In this document: positions 9,918-19,486 of the stretch, one piece after another
Layout of the letters: every line of letters starts with the position of its first letter
Numbering within the stretch: position 1 is the stretch's first letter
Notes under the pieces: model-generated
Database searches by the model: none
The model's input: only the letters and a program-made list of their open reading frames with translations
Told to the model about the DNA's origin: nothing
Assembly (NCBI GenBank): GCA_029216955.1
Contig: JANAVB010004103.1
Location: forward strand, 1 to 64,000
Source: Iris pallida
Taxonomy: Eukaryota > Streptophyta > Magnoliopsida > Asparagales > Iridaceae
Direction: 5' to 3'
Length of the DNA stretch: 64,000 nt
Program-made: the position numbers and the translations under genes

Positions 9918-12900
9918 AAGCAAATGGATCCTCGACAGCGGTTGCTCACGGCATATGACCGGTGACGCTACCCTATTTGCAACACTGTCGAAGAAGAAGA
10001 AGGAAGGTTATGTTTCCTTCGGTAATAATTTGAAAGGGTATATTATTGGTATCGGTGATGTTGGTAAGTCTCCCTATCCCGTGATTAAAGATGTCTGTCT
10101 GGTTACCGAGTTGAAACATAATCTGCTTAGCATAAGTCATCTAGCTGATCATGGTTATGGTATCAACTTTGGCAAAGACAAATGTACTATAGTTGATAGC
10201 TCAACTGGTAGTACTATCTTTGAAGGAATCAGGGAAGACAATATATATGTTTTCTATCTGCTGGAAGAAGCTAACATTTCAGGTAGATGCTTAATGGCCA
10301 AAAGTGATGAGAGTCATCTATGGCACATGAGACTCGGTCATGCAAACATGGATACAATTTCAAGATTATCCACAAAGAAGATAGTACGCGGTTTACCAGA
10401 CATAACATTCAAGAAGGATTCGGTATGCAGCCAATGTGAAAAGAACAAGGCTACCAGATCCACATTCAAGTCTGTAAACGCAGTATGTACTACTAGACCT
10501 CTACAATTGCTACACATGGATTTATTCGGTCCTAGCAGAGTTGCTGGCCTCGGAGGTAAATTATATGCATTTGTTATTGTAGATGATTTTTCTAGATACA
10601 CGTGGGTATATTTCTTGACACGCAAGAATGACGCATTATCCGAATTTGTCGCCTTTTGCAAGAAAGTACAAAATGAAAAAGGTTACATGATCACTCGAAT
10701 TAGAAGCGATCATGGAGGCAAATTCGAGAATGCTGATTTCGAGCAATTTTGTGACACACACGGTTTCATACATGAGTTCTCCTGCCCTAGAACTCCACAA
10801 CAAAATGGAGTTGTGGAACGTAAGAACAGAACTCTAACCGAAATGGCTAGAGTGATGTTAAATCAATTTAGCCTACCCAAATACTTCTGGGCTGAAGCTG
10901 TCAATACAGCTTGCTTTGTGCTCAATAGAGTTCTAATTCGACCCAAATCGAAGAAGACTCCATTTGAGTTATGGTTTGATAGAATTCCTTCAGTTTCATA
11001 CTTTAAGATTTTTGGCTGTAAGTGCTTTATTCTTATTACTAAAGACAACTTGGGAAAGTTTGACGAAAAGGCCGATGAAGGTATATTTCTAGGTTATGCG
11101 GCCAAGAGCAAAGGGTACAGAGTCTTCAACAAACGTACCATGATCATCGAAGAATCAATCAACGTCACTTTTGATGAAATGAACCAAATGACTCACGATG
11201 ATAGTGATGAAGATCTGCCTACATCAAGTTCAACATCAGCTGAACCTGAACCAAGCTCTGCACTAGATGAACCCCCTAGAGGAGATCCAGGAGCCAGCTA
11301 CCTACAGAGTCTACCGAAGAGGTTAAAATTCGCAGCTGATCATCCACAAGATTTGGTAATTGGTGACATTACCAAAGGAGTAAGTACTCGATCATCCAGT
11401 AGAGATATTGTTTCTAGTGTTGCATTTATTTCATAGCTAGAACCTAAATCTATTGATGAAGCATGTAGTGATAGTTTCTGGATAGATGCCATGCAAGAGG
11501 AATTGAACCAATTCGAACGGAATCAAGTTTGGGAACTTGTTCCCAAGCCTATTGATCATCCGGTCATTGGCACCCGTTGGGTATTTCGAAACAAACTAAA
11601 TGAGGATGGTTTAGTAACTCGTAACAAGGCTCGACTCGTAGATCAATGATACAATCAAGAAGAGGGTATCGACTACGATGAGACTTATGCCCCAGTTGCG
11701 AGATTAGAATATATTCGAATGTTATGTGCATTTGCATGTTTTCATGATTTCAAACTTTTTCAAATGGATGTAAAAAGTGCTTTTCTAAATGGCTTTATAA
11801 AAGAAGAAGTTTTTGTAGCACAACCTCCGGGTTTCACGGATTTCAAAAATCCTGACCATGTTTTCATGTTGAAGAAAGCCTTATATGGTTTGAAACAAGC
11901 CCCTCGTGCTTGGTATGACCGTCTAAGCTCTTTTCTACTTGACAACGGTTTTTCAAAAGGAAAGGTTGACACTACACTATTTATTAAATCTTTTAATGGC
12001 AAGCTGCTTTTAATTCAAATCTATGTTGATGATATCATATTTGGATCCACTGATGAATCTCTTTGTCAAGAATTTTCTAAGTGTATGCAGAATGAGTTTG
12101 AGATGAGCATGATGGGAGAGCTTAAGTTCTTTCTCGGATTGCAAATCAAACAAACCGACAATGGGACGTTCATTAATCAAGCCAAGTACACAAAAGATTT
12201 GCTAAAGAAGTTCGATCTGGACAATGTCAAACCTATTGGCACTCCGATGGCAACTTCAACAAAGCTTGATTCTGACGAACAAGGCAAGCCAGTCGACACA
12301 CGTAAGTATCGAGGTATGATTGGTAGTTTACTTTACTTAACTGCTAGTCGTCCAGATATAATGTTTAGTGTTTGCCTGTGTGCACGTTTTTAAGCTAACC
12401 CAAAGGAATCACATCTGACCGCAGTTAAGCGTATCTTCCGATACCTTAAGGGCACTTCTTCTGTCGGCTTGTGGTATCCCAAAACTAAATCCTTTGACCT
12501 TATTGGTTATTCGGATGCAGATTTTGCTGGATGCAAGGTTGATAGAAAAAGTACTAGCGGTACATGTCATTTCTTAGGCAAGGCTCTAGTCTTATGGTTT
12601 AGTAAAAAGCAAAATTCTGTAGCCTTATCAACAACAGAGGCTGAGTATATCGCCGCAGGATGTTGTTGCGCTCTGATTTTGTGGATGAAACAAACCCTAG
12701 AAGACTTTGATTTATTTTTCACACATATTCTCATTTTCTGTGATAACACGAGCACCATTAATTTGACTAAGAATCCTGTATGTCATTCTCGTACTAAACA
12801 TATCGAGATTAGACATCATTTTCTTAGAGATCATCATCAAAATGGAGATATAAACCTTGTGTACATAGATACTGAAAATCAATTAGCTGACATCTTCACT

Positions 12901-12975
12901 AAACCTTTAGCGGAAGATCGTTTCAATTATTTACGTCGAGAATTAGGAATTTTGGACGTCAATAATATTAATTGA
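9895..12975 (+). pseudogene. pol: SIRE-1 Pol (protease, integrase, RT, RNase H) with three nonsense codons
   Basis: One continuous frame of 3081 bases. Protease: ILDSGCSRHMTG with the catalytic D at 9934. Next comes the GAG-pre-integrase zinc module (HLWHMRLGHANMD, then CSQCEKNKA). The integrase core has D in LHMDLFGP, D in RSDHGGKF and E in GVVERKNR. RT has FQMDVKSAFLNG, ALYGLKQAPRAWY and YVDD at 12022-12033. RNase H has GYSDADFAG, STTEAEY and the terminal DIFTKPL. Stops sit at 11434-11436 (TAG), 11647-11649 (TGA) and 12391-12393 (TAA), all inside conserved stretches where relatives keep an amino acid. No frameshift is needed, so the decay is by point mutation only. Confidence 0.95.
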
Positions 12976-13585
12976 TTTTATTTTATGATTATATATCATT
13001 ATGCAAAAACTGTGTTAGAGACAAGCTAATAAAGAGTCTGTCTGTCACCACAACTACGGTTGAAGCGAAGCGGTACTTAAGAGTTCCCCGGTGAACCTCC
13101 GCCAGCTGGGATAGTACTCCTACAGCTAATCTGAGACAGTCACTGTATAATGACATTTAATTCATAAAATATTATTAATTATGTTATTTGAAGACTAAAA
13201 TAACTAATCTTTGAATTAAATATTTGCAACGAGTCAATGAAAAAGAAGTAGCAAAAATCAACCTGAAAGAACCCTAGGCGAATTCGGCCAGAGCTCTGAC
13301 CGAATTCGGCCCGAGTTCGATTAAGGATGTCTGTGTATATATATATATACAGAACCCGAGAGCTTCTTCTCTTCCATTGCTTCCAAACTTTCAAACAGCA
13401 GCTCCAGCCGCCCGAAACTCCTCCAAACCCTAGGTATTCACCAACCCATTGCTTCCTATCTACTTGGTGAAATCCTTCCAAATTTTGGAATCGTGCGGAG
13501 ATCGTTCTTCTCTACAACATATCCAATTTTCGTGAGGTATAACTCCCTCTCTCTCCACCTTTCAAATTAGTGCTTTTTTATTTCA
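12976..13585 (+). promoter_or_regulatory. Pol-ORF3 spacer with a probable internal promoter
   Basis: No ORF. Bases 13274-13318 repeat the motif cluster TCGGCCAGAG / TCGGCCCGAGTTCG found just upstream of the LTR TATA box at about 7275-7310. A TATA-like run TATATATATATATAC at 13336-13350 follows, then a pyrimidine-rich leader to the ORF3 ATG at 13586. The order of GA-CTCGG motifs, TATA and CT-rich leader mirrors the LTR. I infer a promoter for ORF3. Confidence 0.5.
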
Positions 13586-14878
13586 ATGGCACCTAGATTT
13601 AATCCGTCTAAGAGGAAGAAGACCACTCCTAGTGAGGAAGGGTCCTCTTCGAATCCTCACACGGATTCTTTGTTTTCGCCGGTCCAAAAGAGCGACGGCG
13701 CTTTCGATGGGTTATTCTTTCAAACCCTCGATCAAGCTTTATTATGGTACGGTGACTTTTCCACCCGATCCATATGTAGCGGCGCTCCGGTTAAATGGAC
13801 GGTATTCCCTGATCATCGTCACTTATTTGAGGTATTAGGGTTACACTTACTTGTTAAACTGTGCTTCCCAATAGCTACTAATGCCATTAGATTGTTCTAT
13901 TGCAATCTCGTAGTTAACACTTTTGACGTGAGCACACGTGTTGGAGGCATAGACATTGAGTTCAATGATGTCCTCCTAGCGGAGATTCTTGGTATTCCCA
14001 TTGAAGGTGAACCGCTAGTTGATATCACGGAATTCGATTTCCCCGAAGGCACTACACTCACGAGTTTCAAAACGGAACTCTGTGCACCTGACAGAGTACG
14101 TTCTGGAAAGTTCAAGGCTAACAACCTGAACTTGTTTAACTACGAATTGTATCGCATCATCTACTCTACTCTTCTTCCAAAATCCATTTCCAAGGATGAT
14201 GTGACTTCGCTTGAGCTGTCCGCCATGTACCATCTTATCAAGGGGATTCCTTTTTTCGCCCCTAAGACTATTATTCAGATGATGGGACGTTGTCGTGCTA
14301 GAGATCGAAATCTCTCTTATGCGATGATTCTCCCTCGTATCTTTCAGCGATTCGAGATCGATCTATCGACCTGTACTCAGGACTCTGAGCCCAAGTTACT
14401 CCAGCTTTCTCGTCGCAGCCGGACTGCTTCAGCTCCACCTCCTGCTCCTCCTACTGCACCATCTTCACCACATCAGCCGTATGCCATGACTTTTGAGGGC
14501 ATACATCAGCATTTATCATCTTTGCACGTCTCGATGACGGACATGGCTCGCGAGCGTGAGTTCCGCGATGTCACCCGTTATCAGGCGATGGCAAACTCCT
14601 TGGCTGATCTTCGATTCGCTCAGACTGGTTATTCAGCCGGTTCCATCCCTCGAGATCCAGCTTTTTCGGGTTACCGCTGTGAGGATGAGGCTGTTCATGC
14701 CTACTTCCAGCCAGGTAACGCCTATGACTGGTATCGTGCTCCTCGAGATTACGTTGGTGAGTTCTATGCTGGCGCCCCTACTCATCCTACTGGCGCTGGT
14801 ACTTCTGGTGCTGGTACTTCCGGTCATGCTGGCCACGCTGCTGATGATATTGATGAGGATAGTGATGATGAGATCTGA
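13586..14878 (+). CDS. SIRE-1 ORF3, putative plant transposon-protein domain
   Basis: An intact 430-residue ORF in the place where SIRE elements carry an envelope-like or extra gene. The N-terminus is basic and serine-rich (MAPRFNPSKRKK). Residues about 88-200 look like the family named putative plant transposon protein: RLFYCNLVVNTFDVSTRVGG, then IEFNDVLLAEILGIP, then DRVRSGKFKANNLN. A proline-rich linker is at about 285-305. The tail is rich in Gly, Ala and Thr and ends in an acidic DIDEDSDDEI. I see no signal peptide and no transmembrane helix, so an envelope protein is unlikely. The frame is open although pol is broken. The role is unknown; nucleic-acid or RNP binding is only a guess. Confidence 0.8.
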   Translation: MAPRFNPSKRKKTTPSEEGSSSNPHTDSLFSPVQKSDGAFDGLFFQTLDQALLWYGDFSTRSICSGAPVKWTVFPDHRHLFEVLGLHLLVKLCFPIATNAIRLFYCNLVVNTFDVSTRVGGIDIEFNDVLLAEILGIPIEGEPLVDITEFDFPEGTTLTSFKTELCAPDRVRSGKFKANNLNLFNYELYRIIYSTLLPKSISKDDVTSLELSAMYHLIKGIPFFAPKTIIQMMGRCRARDRNLSYAMILPRIFQRFEIDLSTCTQDSEPKLLQLSRRSRTASAPPPAPPTAPSSPHQPYAMTFEGIHQHLSSLHVSMTDMAREREFRDVTRYQAMANSLADLRFAQTGYSAGSIPRDPAFSGYRCEDEAVHAYFQPGNAYDWYRAPRDYVGEFYAGAPTHPTGAGTSGAGTSGHAGHAADDIDEDSDDEI

Positions 14879-15429
14879 TTTGATTATTCGTGATATTCTA
14901 TTGTATACTTGGAAATGCTCCGACATTCCAAGTTTTTATTATTTACTTTTTATCAGTATTTTGTAGTTTGCTATCAGTACTTTTTATCTTCATGGACATG
15001 TTTATGATGTTTCATTTATGACATCTCAGTTTATTTCAGCATTTTGTTTAAGCACTATCTCTTTATACTGCTTCTCCATTTTCAAGTGCCTGTGAAATAG
15101 CATGCCTGAGATTTTTTTTTATGTTTTTGAAGCAATACATGCCTGTGATGATAATTTGTAGAAACATTACATGCCTGTGATGCTATATCTCTAATTCTTA
15201 TACTATATTTCTTTTATTTGTTTTCTCGCTATTTGTTACTTATGCATTGATTGCGGGGGAGTCTTCTGCATTTAATGCGGGGGAGCCTTCTCTTGTGCAA
15301 TTATTTTGCTAAGTGACAAAGGGGGAGAAAATTAAAAATGATCTAACATTTTTTGATATTTTTGAACAAGCTTGAACAAGCTTAATGTTATATCATTCAT
15401 AGTTTGTCAATTATCAAAATGGGGGAGAT
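14879..15429 (+). other. SIRE-1 3' untranslated region with repeated polypurine tracts
   Basis: Non-coding. Four purine blocks occur before the LTR: GCGGGGGAG at 15253-15261 and 15278-15286, AAAGGGGGAGAAAA at about 15318-15331, and the primer for plus-strand synthesis, AAAATGGGGGAGAT, ending at 15429 beside the 3' LTR. Short direct repeats of CATGCCTGTGA lie at 15100-15185. Multiple polypurine tracts are known for Sireviruses. Confidence 0.8.
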
Positions 15430-16475
15430 TGTTGGCCCATTGGTCATATGGTCAACCTGATTTTAATAATTGATCAAAACTCTGTCTGGATATACGAAGC
15501 TTGTTTGGACATCTCAGCTTCTTGGACATAAGCAAGATTGGATATTCACTCCGTTCAAGGCTGAAGATCTGTTTGCCTACTTGAGTCTGTACTTCCTATG
15601 CAATGTAATTTTTCACTTTATTTGAGTCTAGGAATACGTTGTACACCGAGTCGTACTGGCAAATAGGCTATCCCCAAAATAGTTCAAAATGTTTTTAAAA
15701 TGACCTATCAAAATGTTTACAAAAATGTTTTCAAAAAGGTTTTCAAAAATCACCAAAACCTATTTTTAAAACCCTAACCTAACCCTGACAGAACTCGGCC
15801 AGAGTTCGGCCAGAGTTCGGTTGGTGGTCGTTTGATTTTTGAAATTCTCTGGAACTTGGTCCTCCTGCAGTTGCGGATTTGACCGAGATTTGCTCATCGA
15901 GTTCTGCCCGAATTTTGACAGAGTTCTCCCTTTGGAATTCCTATAAATAGAGATGGATTTCGATCATTTCAATTCACTCATTCACTTTCAATCTTCTCTC
16001 TATCTAAAAAGCTTTTTGCCTTCCAAAGAGTTTTCTAGAGCTTTCATTTTCAGATCCCAAGCCAGTTACAATCCTCTAGTCGATTTGCCAGTGCGGTACG
16101 GTCTAGAAGTTTCTGAGAGATTGTAATCAGAAGGCTTGATTGAAGAATACCTCTTCACATTTGAAGTTGGACGAGTTCTTCGTATCAAAGCTCGCGTTGT
16201 AGAAGTTGCAAGGACTTCGTAAGAAAACTTGCGGTTTTTCCTATAGTGGATTCAACTGGTAGCAAGAGTTCTACCGACTGGATTAGTCCTCAACAGAGGG
16301 ATACCAGTATACATCGCTGTCTTTGCGTTTGCTTTCTGAACTCTGCCTTTACATTATTTCAACTGTGATTATATACTGTGATTGTGTTGCTAACATTTTT
16401 TAATTAGCATTATTCCGCAGCCAACTCTATTCACCCCCCCTCTAGAGTATTACGCTTTACTATATCGTTCCTACA
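15430..16475 (+). repeat. SIRE-1 3' LTR
   Basis: Same termini as the 5' LTR (TGTTGG to CTACA). An 11-bp unit within GCCCGAATTCT that is doubled in the 5' copy is single here. The TATA box is at 15941-15950. It ends directly before TATGG at 16476-16480. Confidence 0.97.
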
Positions 16476-16948
16476 TATGGGCCTACCGTACTATGGTCTG
16501 CAACCCCACAGGCTGTACACCCTTCTCTCTGGTGTACGGTTGTGAAGCAGTTCTACCTCTGGAACTTCAAATTCCATCCTTGAGGATTGCCATCGCTAAT
16601 GAACTTACTACGGAGAACAATGATCTTCTTCGACTTCAAAAACTGGAGGCGCTCGACGAGAAGCGACTATTGGCTCAATAACACATAGAATTATATCAAG
16701 CCCGCATCTCGAAGACTTTTAACCGCAAAGTTAAAGTCAGATCCTTTCAGAAAGGAGAACTTGTTCTAACAGTCAGACGTCCCATGACCATGACTCACAT
16801 GAGCAAAGGCAAGTTCGATGCAAAATGGAAAGGGCCTTATATCATGAGTAAAGTCTTCTCAAACAGAGCCTATCAACTCACAGAGCTAGACGGTCGAGTG
16901 TCGATGATGCCCATCAATGGCAAGTTCCTTAAAAAGTACTCTGTATGA
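16476..16948 (+). pseudogene. Tat element 1, integrase C-terminal part
   Basis: This is the remainder of the integrase that breaks off at 6918. After the duplicated TATGG it carries GCTPFSLVYGCEAVLPLE, the conserved gypsy segment after the catalytic Glu, then a coiled stretch with a TAA at 16679-16681 in a place normally read through. The beta-barrel C-terminal domain follows, with FQKGELVL, GKFDAKWKGPYIM and the terminal NGKFLKKYSV before a stop at 16946-16948. The length matches the usual Tat pol end. Confidence 0.93.
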
Positions 16949-17035
16949 ATATAAAAGGGATTTCTTGTAAATATGATCAGACAGTTCATAAATAAAGTTT
17001 GATTTTATTTTCATCATAAATGATGTTACATAATA
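16949..17035. terminator. Shared 3' region between sense pol and antisense ORF
   Basis: A short AT-rich gap between two convergent reading frames. On the plus strand CATAAATAAAG at about 16987-16997 offers an AATAAA signal. On the minus strand GAAAATAAAATC at about 17002-17013 offers one for the antisense ORF. Bidirectional polyadenylation is inferred. Confidence 0.45.
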
Positions 17036-17362
17036 TCAAGGACGAGAATCACTATCGTCCTTCTTAAAAACGGGACGAGGACCACAACCGTCCCTTTCAA
17101 AAATATAATCGGCAAAAGAGCCGAGGACATCCTTGCTCGATTTCACCAGAAACGCACAAGCGGCCATCCTTATGGCCTCTTCCTCTTCAGTCTTCCCTGG
17201 CTCAACCAGGAAGTCCAAGATATCCCGTGGTGGCTTGGGTGCAGACGAACCTTTGCCCGCCTCTGTCTGCTTTGGCTTGTTTGGTTCGGCTGGACGTTCT
17301 GCAACAACTGCTTCGACCTTCGGGATAATCTCAGCCTTCTCGGATGCATCCCCAAACGACAT
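17036..17362 (-). CDS. Small antisense ORF of Tat element 1
   Basis: A 108-residue ORF opposite to the Tat genes and starting at MSFGDASEKAE. It is hydrophilic, rich in Glu, Lys and Pro, with a helix-like segment EEEEAIRMAACAFLVKSSKDVLGSFADYIF and a charged C-terminus. A TATA box lies 46 bases before the ATG at 17408-17418, and the stop is 88 bases from the end of Tat pol, so the two would be transcribed convergently. I do not recognise the product. Being intact, promoter-linked and in the area where Tat elements carry extra genes argues for a real gene. Homologues were not checked. Confidence 0.5.
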   Translation of the reverse strand: MSFGDASEKAEIIPKVEAVVAERPAEPNKPKQTEAGKGSSAPKPPRDILDFLVEPGKTEEEEAIRMAACAFLVKSSKDVLGSFADYIFERDGCGPRPVFKKDDSDSRP

Positions 17363-17407
17363 TTTGTGTTACAATTGAAACTGATCATTCCATCTAAAAT
17401 TTCTGTT

Positions 17408-17418
17408 CTATTTATAGG
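17408..17418 (-). promoter_or_regulatory. TATA box of the small antisense ORF
   Basis: Minus-strand CCTATAAATAG. Its distance to the ATG at 17362 leaves room for a start site and a very short leader. Confidence 0.6.
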
Positions 17419-17460
17419 CAAAGATTCTTGAAACAGTCGATTACGCGAATCGAAGCGACG

Positions 17461-17960
17461 CATTCGTCATCCGACGGTTCATCCGTTCATTCCATTCACC
17501 TGACGGTTCATCCGTTTATTCTATTCATTCGACGGTTCATCCGTTTATTCCATTCACCTGACGGTTCACCCGTTCATTCTATTCATTCGATGGTTTATCC
17601 GTTCATTCCATTCACCTGACGGTTCACCCGTTCATTTTATTCATCCGTTCATTCCATTCACCTGACGGTTCACCCATTCATTCTATTCATTCGACGGTTC
17701 ATCCGTTCATTCCATTCACCTGACGGTTCACCCATTCATTCTATTCATTCGACGGTTCATCCGTTCATTCCATTCACCTGACGGTTCACCCGTTCATTTT
17801 ATTCATCCGACGGTTCATCCGTTCATTCCATTCACCTGACGGTTCACCCGTTCATTTTATTCACCTGACGGTTCACCCATTCATTCTATTCATCCGACGG
17901 TTCATCCGTTCATCCCATTCATACGACGGTTCATCCGTTCATCCCGACGATTTATTTCGT
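17461..17960. repeat. 58-bp minisatellite in Tat 3' region
   Basis: About eight copies of a 58-bp unit, each built of two roughly 29-bp halves: one with CGACGGTTCATCCGTTCATT, the other with CTGACGGTTCACCCGTTCAT. Each half holds a small inverted repeat ACGG-TTCAY-CCGT. Some half units are missing, for example near 17640, showing unequal exchange. It lies directly upstream of the small antisense ORF promoter. Tandem repeats in this part of Tat elements are known and can seed satellites. Confidence 0.95.
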
Positions 17961-18299
17961 TCATACATCCTGACGACTCATCCGATCAACCATATCAACA
18001 ACTTGTCACGTCTTTATTACCTCTGATTAAGTTGTCTACCGAAATAATGATATTCAAAAAAAATTATATTCTGCCATGTCCACATTACCTCTGAGCAGAT
18101 ATAATGAATATAATTATTTTTTAAATCAAAAAATATATCATGTCCTGAACCTCTGAATATATTTTCTATCGCTATTATTTATATCCGTAATGGGATATGC
18201 AATAAATAATAGAGCCTCAAAACAATGTCTTTTCATTGATCAAAATAAAAGGCATTACAAAAAGGCATATCACAAAGGAGAAAGTAAAAAAAATTTCTT
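17961..18299. other. AT-rich spacer after the minisatellite
   Basis: No gene. A short motif, (C)ATGTCCxxATTACCTCTGA, recurs three times at about 18008, 18076 and 18137. It follows the 3' end of the long antisense gene, so it may hold that gene's 3' UTR, but no clear polyadenylation signal stands out. Confidence 0.4.
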
Positions 18300-19151
18300 T
18301 TACTCAATCGGTGGGGTCATCAGACTAGCTATCTGCTGCTTCAAAGTTTGAAGTCGTTCTCCACAAGAATCCAGCACCCGCCTTCTAGCTTCCTCCATTC
18401 CAGATTTATCGTCAAATCTCGGCAAGGTCACTAGTCGGCGAGCGATTTCATCTTGATGAGACTTGACAAACTCATTCTTCTCATGGGTCAGAATGTCTTG
18501 TTGCTGAACTGCAGCTTGATGCTGTGTAGTCTCTTCCTCAAGAGCAAGTTGAACGATCCTCAACTCTTCTTGAAGTCGAGCAAACTCTGCTTTCAGTTCA
18601 ACAACCTTCTTTTCTTTCTCCCCAGCAGCAGACGCTACTATCTCCATCTGGGAATCATACTCTGAAGACTTTGTGGCAAAAGTGTCTAAGAAAGTCTTGA
18701 AAGCAGCTTTTGTGACCTCAGCTTCTCGAGTCATCCTTTCGAACTCGACATTCACCAGTGGCTCTACCTCCCCCCGATTAAGATTTTTGTAGATCTTAAT
18801 TGACTCCTCCAGCTCATCTAGCACATGTTCGAGATAGGCAGCTTGAGCCTCATCACCTTGACTTCGGATGCCGCCGATCAGATAAGAAGTTGGACTTCTG
18901 ACAGTGATGAAACCAACACTCTCTTTCTCCATTACACTTTCTACTAAAGGTCCTAATGAAGTAAAGAAGAGGTTGGTGAAGGAGCCAACTATAAATTTGT
19001 TTGTGGCCGCTGCACTAGGTATGGCAGCGACTCCTATAGAAGTTGTAGCAGCAGACGCCTGTGAAGGCGGAAGTTCGGCTTTTTGAACATAGACTGAAGT
19101 CTCTTTGGACAAGAGAGCCATAGTGGAGCTATTTCCCTCCCAGATGTTCCT
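18300..19151 (-). pseudogene. Exon 4 of the antisense gene, coiled-coil tail
   Basis: An open 273-residue stretch from MALLSKETSVYV to SLMTPPIE at the stop. The N-terminal third is Ala/Ser-rich. The C-terminal half, from about residue 150, is a long heptad-like helix (KKVVELKAEFARLQEELRIV, then LEEETTQHQAAVQQQD) typical of coiled-coil multimers. It could be translated on its own from its internal ATG if splicing of intron 3 fails. No enzymatic motif is visible. Confidence 0.65.
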
Positions 19152-19486
19152 CTGCGAAAACGAATAAATATTATCAGTTTGTTGTCATTAAGGACTATCA
19201 AAATGGGGCAAAATGAGGGCAAGTTTACCAATGCTGGGTTTAATGACAAGATTGTCATCTGTTGACATAGGCTGCAGCCTCGCAGAAGTAGCTTCAGACA
19301 TTACTGCTTGACTACTTCCTGCTTCAGAACCGCCTGATAAATGACGGCTGCTGCTGGCTATCGCTTTTGTCTGCATTATGTCAGTGCATATCGGAGGAAT
19401 TGTAGAAGGTTGAATTTCTGCATGAATGAAGGATAAGATGTCAGTAATTTGATCTATAAAAGAGGATTATCAATATCAGTCAATAC

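Larger units (their letters stand above)
6919..16475 (+). mobile_element. SIRE-1: nearly complete Ty1/copia Sirevirus-type retrotransposon
   Basis: A 9557-bp element with two LTRs, PBS, gag, pol in copia order (protease, integrase, RT, RNase H), a third ORF after pol, several polypurine tracts and perfect target duplications. Long coiled-coil Gag with two zinc knuckles, an extra ORF downstream of pol and repeated polypurine tracts together indicate the SIRE lineage. The LTRs differ by about 16 substitutions and one 11-bp indel counted by eye (about 1.6%), so insertion is recent. Gag and ORF3 are open while pol has three nonsense codons, so this copy would need help to move. Confidence 0.96.

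Noticed and set aside
13586..14878. Envelope gene
   Set aside because: The position fits, but there is no signal peptide, no transmembrane segment and an acidic tail; the domain resembles a plant transposon protein instead.
17461..17960. CRISPR-like array
   Set aside because: Units are directly tandem without unique spacers, and the setting is a plant retrotransposon.
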